DNA of 64,000 bases from Lithospermum erythrorhizon. Lineage: Eukaryota; Streptophyta; Magnoliopsida; Boraginales; Boraginaceae. Below are positions 61,132 through 64,000 of the stretch, one piece after another. The position numbers and the translations under genes were made by a program. Every line of letters starts with the position of its first letter. The stretch's first letter is position 1. The DNA is taken from contig JADFUC010001197.1 in assembly GCA_019722365.1 (NCBI GenBank), forward strand, positions 1-64,000. The letters run 5' to 3'. Under the pieces are notes generated by a model, which was not told where the DNA came from, did not search any database, and worked only from the letters and a program-made list of their open reading frames with translations.

Positions 61132-64000
61132 ATGGTAGCTGATTATTCATCAGATAAGCTTCCTCCTGGTTGGAAAGAGTTTGTCAAAGTAAAAAATGGT
61201 AGAAAAATTAAGGTACCCAACTTTCTTGAATTGTTTTATTAATTTGTTAGATCAATTTATTTATTTTGGTATTTAATTTTGGTTTTGATTGTGTTGTTTG
61301 ATCTTGAAATTAGTGTGTCTGAAGGTGGTTTCTTGTATATGTAGTAGTTTGTTTTGTAAATTTTGTTGTTAATTGTGTTGTTTGTTGTTGGAATTAGTCT
61401 ATTTGAAGGTGGTTTGATTGTTTTTGTAGTTTTTTGTGTTGTAAATTTTGTTGTTAATTGTGTTGTTTGTTGTTGTAATTAGCCTATTTAAAGGAGGTTT
61501 TCTTGTTTATGTATCTGTTTGTGTTGTAATAGTTTGTGATTTCTGCATGTTGAGGAATTGAAGTTGATAATTCGATGTTGGGTTGCTAATTGTGTTGTTT
61601 TTTATGTTGTAATTAGTCTATCTGAAGGTGGTTTGCTTGTATTGAGTTGTTTATGGTAAAAATGAGTTTCTGATTGCTTCATGTTGAGGAATTGTTTGAT
61701 TGATTTGTTGGATCAATGTAATTAGACTTTAATTGGGTTGTTAATTGTGTTGTTTGATGTTGTAATTAGTGTGTCTGAAGGTGGTTTGCTTTTATATGTA
61801 GTTGTTTGTGTTGTAAATTAGTTACTGATTACTGCATGTTGAGGAATTGAAATTAAAAATGCAATCTTGGGTTGTTAATTTTGGTAGCATATGGTATTAT
61901 TTATGGTCTGGGAGAGCTCACATTAAAAATGAGATGAAGGGGGCTGTTATTTAGTCATTTCTAAGCTTCCTCCTGGTTCGAATGAGTATGTGAAAGTCAA
62001 GAATGGTAGAATAGAGGTACCAACTTTCTTAAATTGTTTGACTTCTTTGTTGGATCAATGTAATTAATCTTTAATGGAGTTGTTAATTGTGTTGTTTGGA
62101 GTTGTAATTAGTCTCTCTGAAGGTGATTTGCTTGTATATTGTAGATGTTTGCCTGTTTGTGTTGATAACTAGTTTCTGATTGCTGCATGTTGAGGAAGTG
62201 AAGTTAAAAATTTAATCTTGGGATGTTAATTGAGTTGTTTTGATGTTGTAATTAGTATTTAATTGTGTTGTTTGATCTTGTAATTAGTCTATCTGGAGGT
62301 GGTTTGATACTTTGATTGTATATGTAGCTGTGTGTGTTGAAATTTAATTTCTGATTGCTGCATGTTGAGGATGTAAAGTTAAAAATTTGATATTGGGTTG
62401 TGAATTGTGTTATTTTGATGTTGTAATTAGTCTATCTGAAGGTGGTTTGCTTGTATGTGTAGCTGTTTGTGTTGTAAATTTGTTTTTGTTTGCTGCATGT
62501 TGAGGAATCAAGTTAAAAATTCTATCTTGGGTTGTAGATGTTTCGTAACATATGGTATTATCTATGGTTTGTGAAACCTCACATTAAACAGTATACCTTT
62601 ATCTTTCTTGTAAGCCAATGGGTTTAATGAAAATGATTTTCAGTTGAGATGAAGGGGGGGTTGTTATTTAGTCACTTGTAAGTATTTTAGGAAGTCACAT
62701 TTGCATCTTATGTTCTTTTGTAGCCTGTTGTTGCCTAGTTTTTTTTTAGTGAAATCAGGAGGTTATATAATGTGCTGGGGGGCTGTTCTATGAAGTATTG
62801 GGTTATTCAGATTAAAGAAAAATATCAACTTGGAGTTGGGGTATGTTGCAACCTTAGCAGCCATTTTGAACTGATATGGATCGTCTCTGATGTTACTTAT
62901 TTTACAGTATTATTCGAAAGCAGCAACAGGACAGAAATTCTATTCCAAGTTGGCTGTGTTGCGCTATGTGAACATGGCAGTTGATGGTGATGAGACACCT
63001 AGATCTCTAAGTGAAATGGATTGCGATCAGACTCCACAGACGCCAGTTGATCATGGAAAGAAAGCTTCAGCAAGCCAAGCTGATTCTGTGAGTAGAGGAA
63101 CATGGTTTTCTCCATATATATATGCTTATTGCCAATTCTCTTCATAGTTATTAGTTGCTTTGGATTTCTAGGATGGACCTAATAACAACGTATCTCCTGA
63201 GTGGTTGCCACCTGGATGGGTGACAGAAGCAAAATCTCGACCGGGAAGTAGGACAACGTACAAGGTTTGATAGGTTTTATAATTGTCTCTAGTTTGTCTG
63301 GGACAAGTTTATCATTGAGGTTTAGAATTAAGCTTTATCACAGTCATCAACCAAGCATGGCTACTTGACAGCTTGAGTACTTTTCAACAAATTAAACTTG
63401 TTTTTAACGGTGAAATGTGTTTGGTCATGACTGAAACAGTGGAGCTACTTTAGATTTTAAACATTTTGCTGAGTCAACTGTGGGAATTCTGCCTGCAGAA
63501 GCCCATACTATGTGCTTCTCAAAACAAAAAATTGGTCGTTGACCATCCTGATTATTATGTTTCATAAACATATCATACTTGAATTTGGATTCGTCTCCAT
63601 CTTATGTAACAATGTAATGAATCCAATATCTACTTCCTTTTTATTCCCCACCTTAGTTTCAATTGTTCTACAGATGTGGGATCTTCTTACCAAGGTAAAA
63701 TTTAATAATTTTAGACCGTAGAATTCTTCCTTCGCTGTATTAAAGGGACCTTGGATAATTTATTATTTACATAATTTGGTGGCATCACATTTTCACGATA
63801 TTGATTCCTTTTGCAGATTTACATTGATCCAGCAACTGGGAAAAAGTTTTATTCACAGCCGCAAGTATCTCAATATCTTAAAGCTCAATCTCAGAAAGAA
63901 GTACCAGCTGAAAATAATCAAGTAATTACTTGTTTGATTCTGATTTTTCTTTACATTAAACTTCACCTGTTAGTTGTCGCGGTGAATCTACAACATTATT
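61132..64000 (+). CDS. Methyl-CpG-binding domain (MBD) protein, tandem domains, 5' part
   Basis: Four coding exons, all split in phase 0: 61132-61212, 62908-63087, 63172-63264 and 63817-63921; the gene continues past the window. First MBD: LPPGWKEFVKVKNGRKIK from exon 1 joined to YYSKAATGQKFYSKLAVLRY from exon 2 (residues about 10-48). After an acidic, Ser/Thr-rich linker comes a second: LPPGWVTEAKSRPG, then TTYK joined to IYIDPATGKKFYSQPQVSQYL. Both keep the PPGW start and the TGxKF loop. The layout resembles plant multi-MBD proteins such as the MBD7/MBD13 group; which one is uncertain. Such proteins bind methylated DNA in the nucleus and link it to silencing or demethylation complexes. Odd: the first domain has SKAATG where the second has the usual IDPATG, so its DNA binding may be weak. 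All donors are GT and acceptors AG. The ATG is the first in frame. Confidence 0.85.
61270..62545 (+). repeat. Intronic minisatellite, about 8 dispersed units
   Basis: Each unit runs TTAATTGTGTTGTTTGATGT, TGTAATTAGTCTATCTGAAG, GTGGTTTGCTTGTATATGTA, GTTGTTTGTGTTGTAAATT. Core positions are near 61306, 61391, 61477, 61608, 61763, 62104, 62275 and 62424. Some units extend with CTGATTGCTGCATGTTGAGG. Confidence 0.75.
61963..62016 (+). pseudogene. Decayed duplicate of MBD exon 1
   Basis: Translates as KLPPGSNEYVKVKNGRIE before GTACC, matching exon 1 KLPPGWKEFVKVKNGRKIK before GTACCC. It lacks one codon and the conserved Trp of PPGW is Ser (TGG to TCG). The upstream part corresponding to the start codon reads a TAG stop. 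The nearest AG acceptor would put it out of frame, so it is most likely dead, but it keeps a donor GT. Confidence 0.75.

Larger units (their letters stand above)
61213..62907 (+). other. First coding intron of the MBD gene, expanded by duplication
   Basis: The 1.7-kb intron interrupts the first MBD. It carries at least eight copies of a word like GTAATTAGTCTATCTGAAGG with GTGGTTTG, a decayed copy of exon 1 at 61963-62016, and a third copy of the exon-start region at about 62648. Acceptor TTTTACAG at 62900-62907. Confidence 0.75.

Noticed and set aside
1..64000. CRISPR arrays, operons, rRNA or bacterial mobile elements
   Set aside because: No regular spacer-repeat structure or bacterial gene organisation; introns, LTRs and CACTA elements show plant nuclear DNA.

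Overview
This window is nuclear DNA of a flowering plant, most likely a eudicot. It shows AT-rich intergenic DNA, layers of nested LTR retrotransposons and CACTA (En/Spm) transposons, and split genes with short GT-AG introns. There is no bacterial gene structure, CRISPR array, rRNA gene or convincing tRNA gene. About 1-51 kb is a transposon graveyard; about 51-64 kb is a gene-bearing stretch with two supportable genes.

Repeat-rich part. 1-7361: a Ty3/gypsy-type element with long LTRs (5' LTR cut by the window start, PBS, C-poor non-coding interior, PPT, 2.5-kb 3' LTR), inserted in the reverse transcriptase of a minus-strand Ty1/copia element. 7362-15426: that copia element (RT, integrase, protease, gag on minus), its LTR, then a second partial interior and a second LTR fragment. 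16.5-19.99: a small copia-type element with two 0.75-kb LTRs and a gag-like interior with a zinc knuckle but no recognisable pol. 20.6-21.5: possible small DNA transposon. About 22.2-30.28: a CACTA element on plus with Tnp2 and DUF4218 remnants and three tandem arrays. 31.0-41.5: a minus-strand Tat/Retand-like gypsy element (RT, RNase H, integrase) with an antisense coiled-coil ORF. 41.6-42.1: another LTR, cut by a second, almost fully bounded CACTA element at 42101-51069 (Tnp2 on minus).

Gene-bearing part. 53640-53894 is an intact single-exon gene for an 84-residue secreted CLE signalling-peptide precursor ending in RKNPGGPNPLHN. From 61132 to beyond the window end lies a multi-exon gene for a protein with at least two methyl-CpG-binding (MBD) domains. 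Its first intron holds a decayed copy of exon 1 inside a larger duplication and a minisatellite. A TATA box, untranslated-exon-like sequence and strong splice donor at 57.1-57.2 kb suggest a distant upstream first exon.

Transposon reading frames are broken throughout, while the CLE and MBD exons are clean. At several diagnostic transposon sites an expected or sister-copy CAG reads CG or CGG. This could be methylation-linked consensus error rather than true decay, so the age and inactivity of the transposons may be overstated. The two genes are not linked in function as far as the sequence shows.
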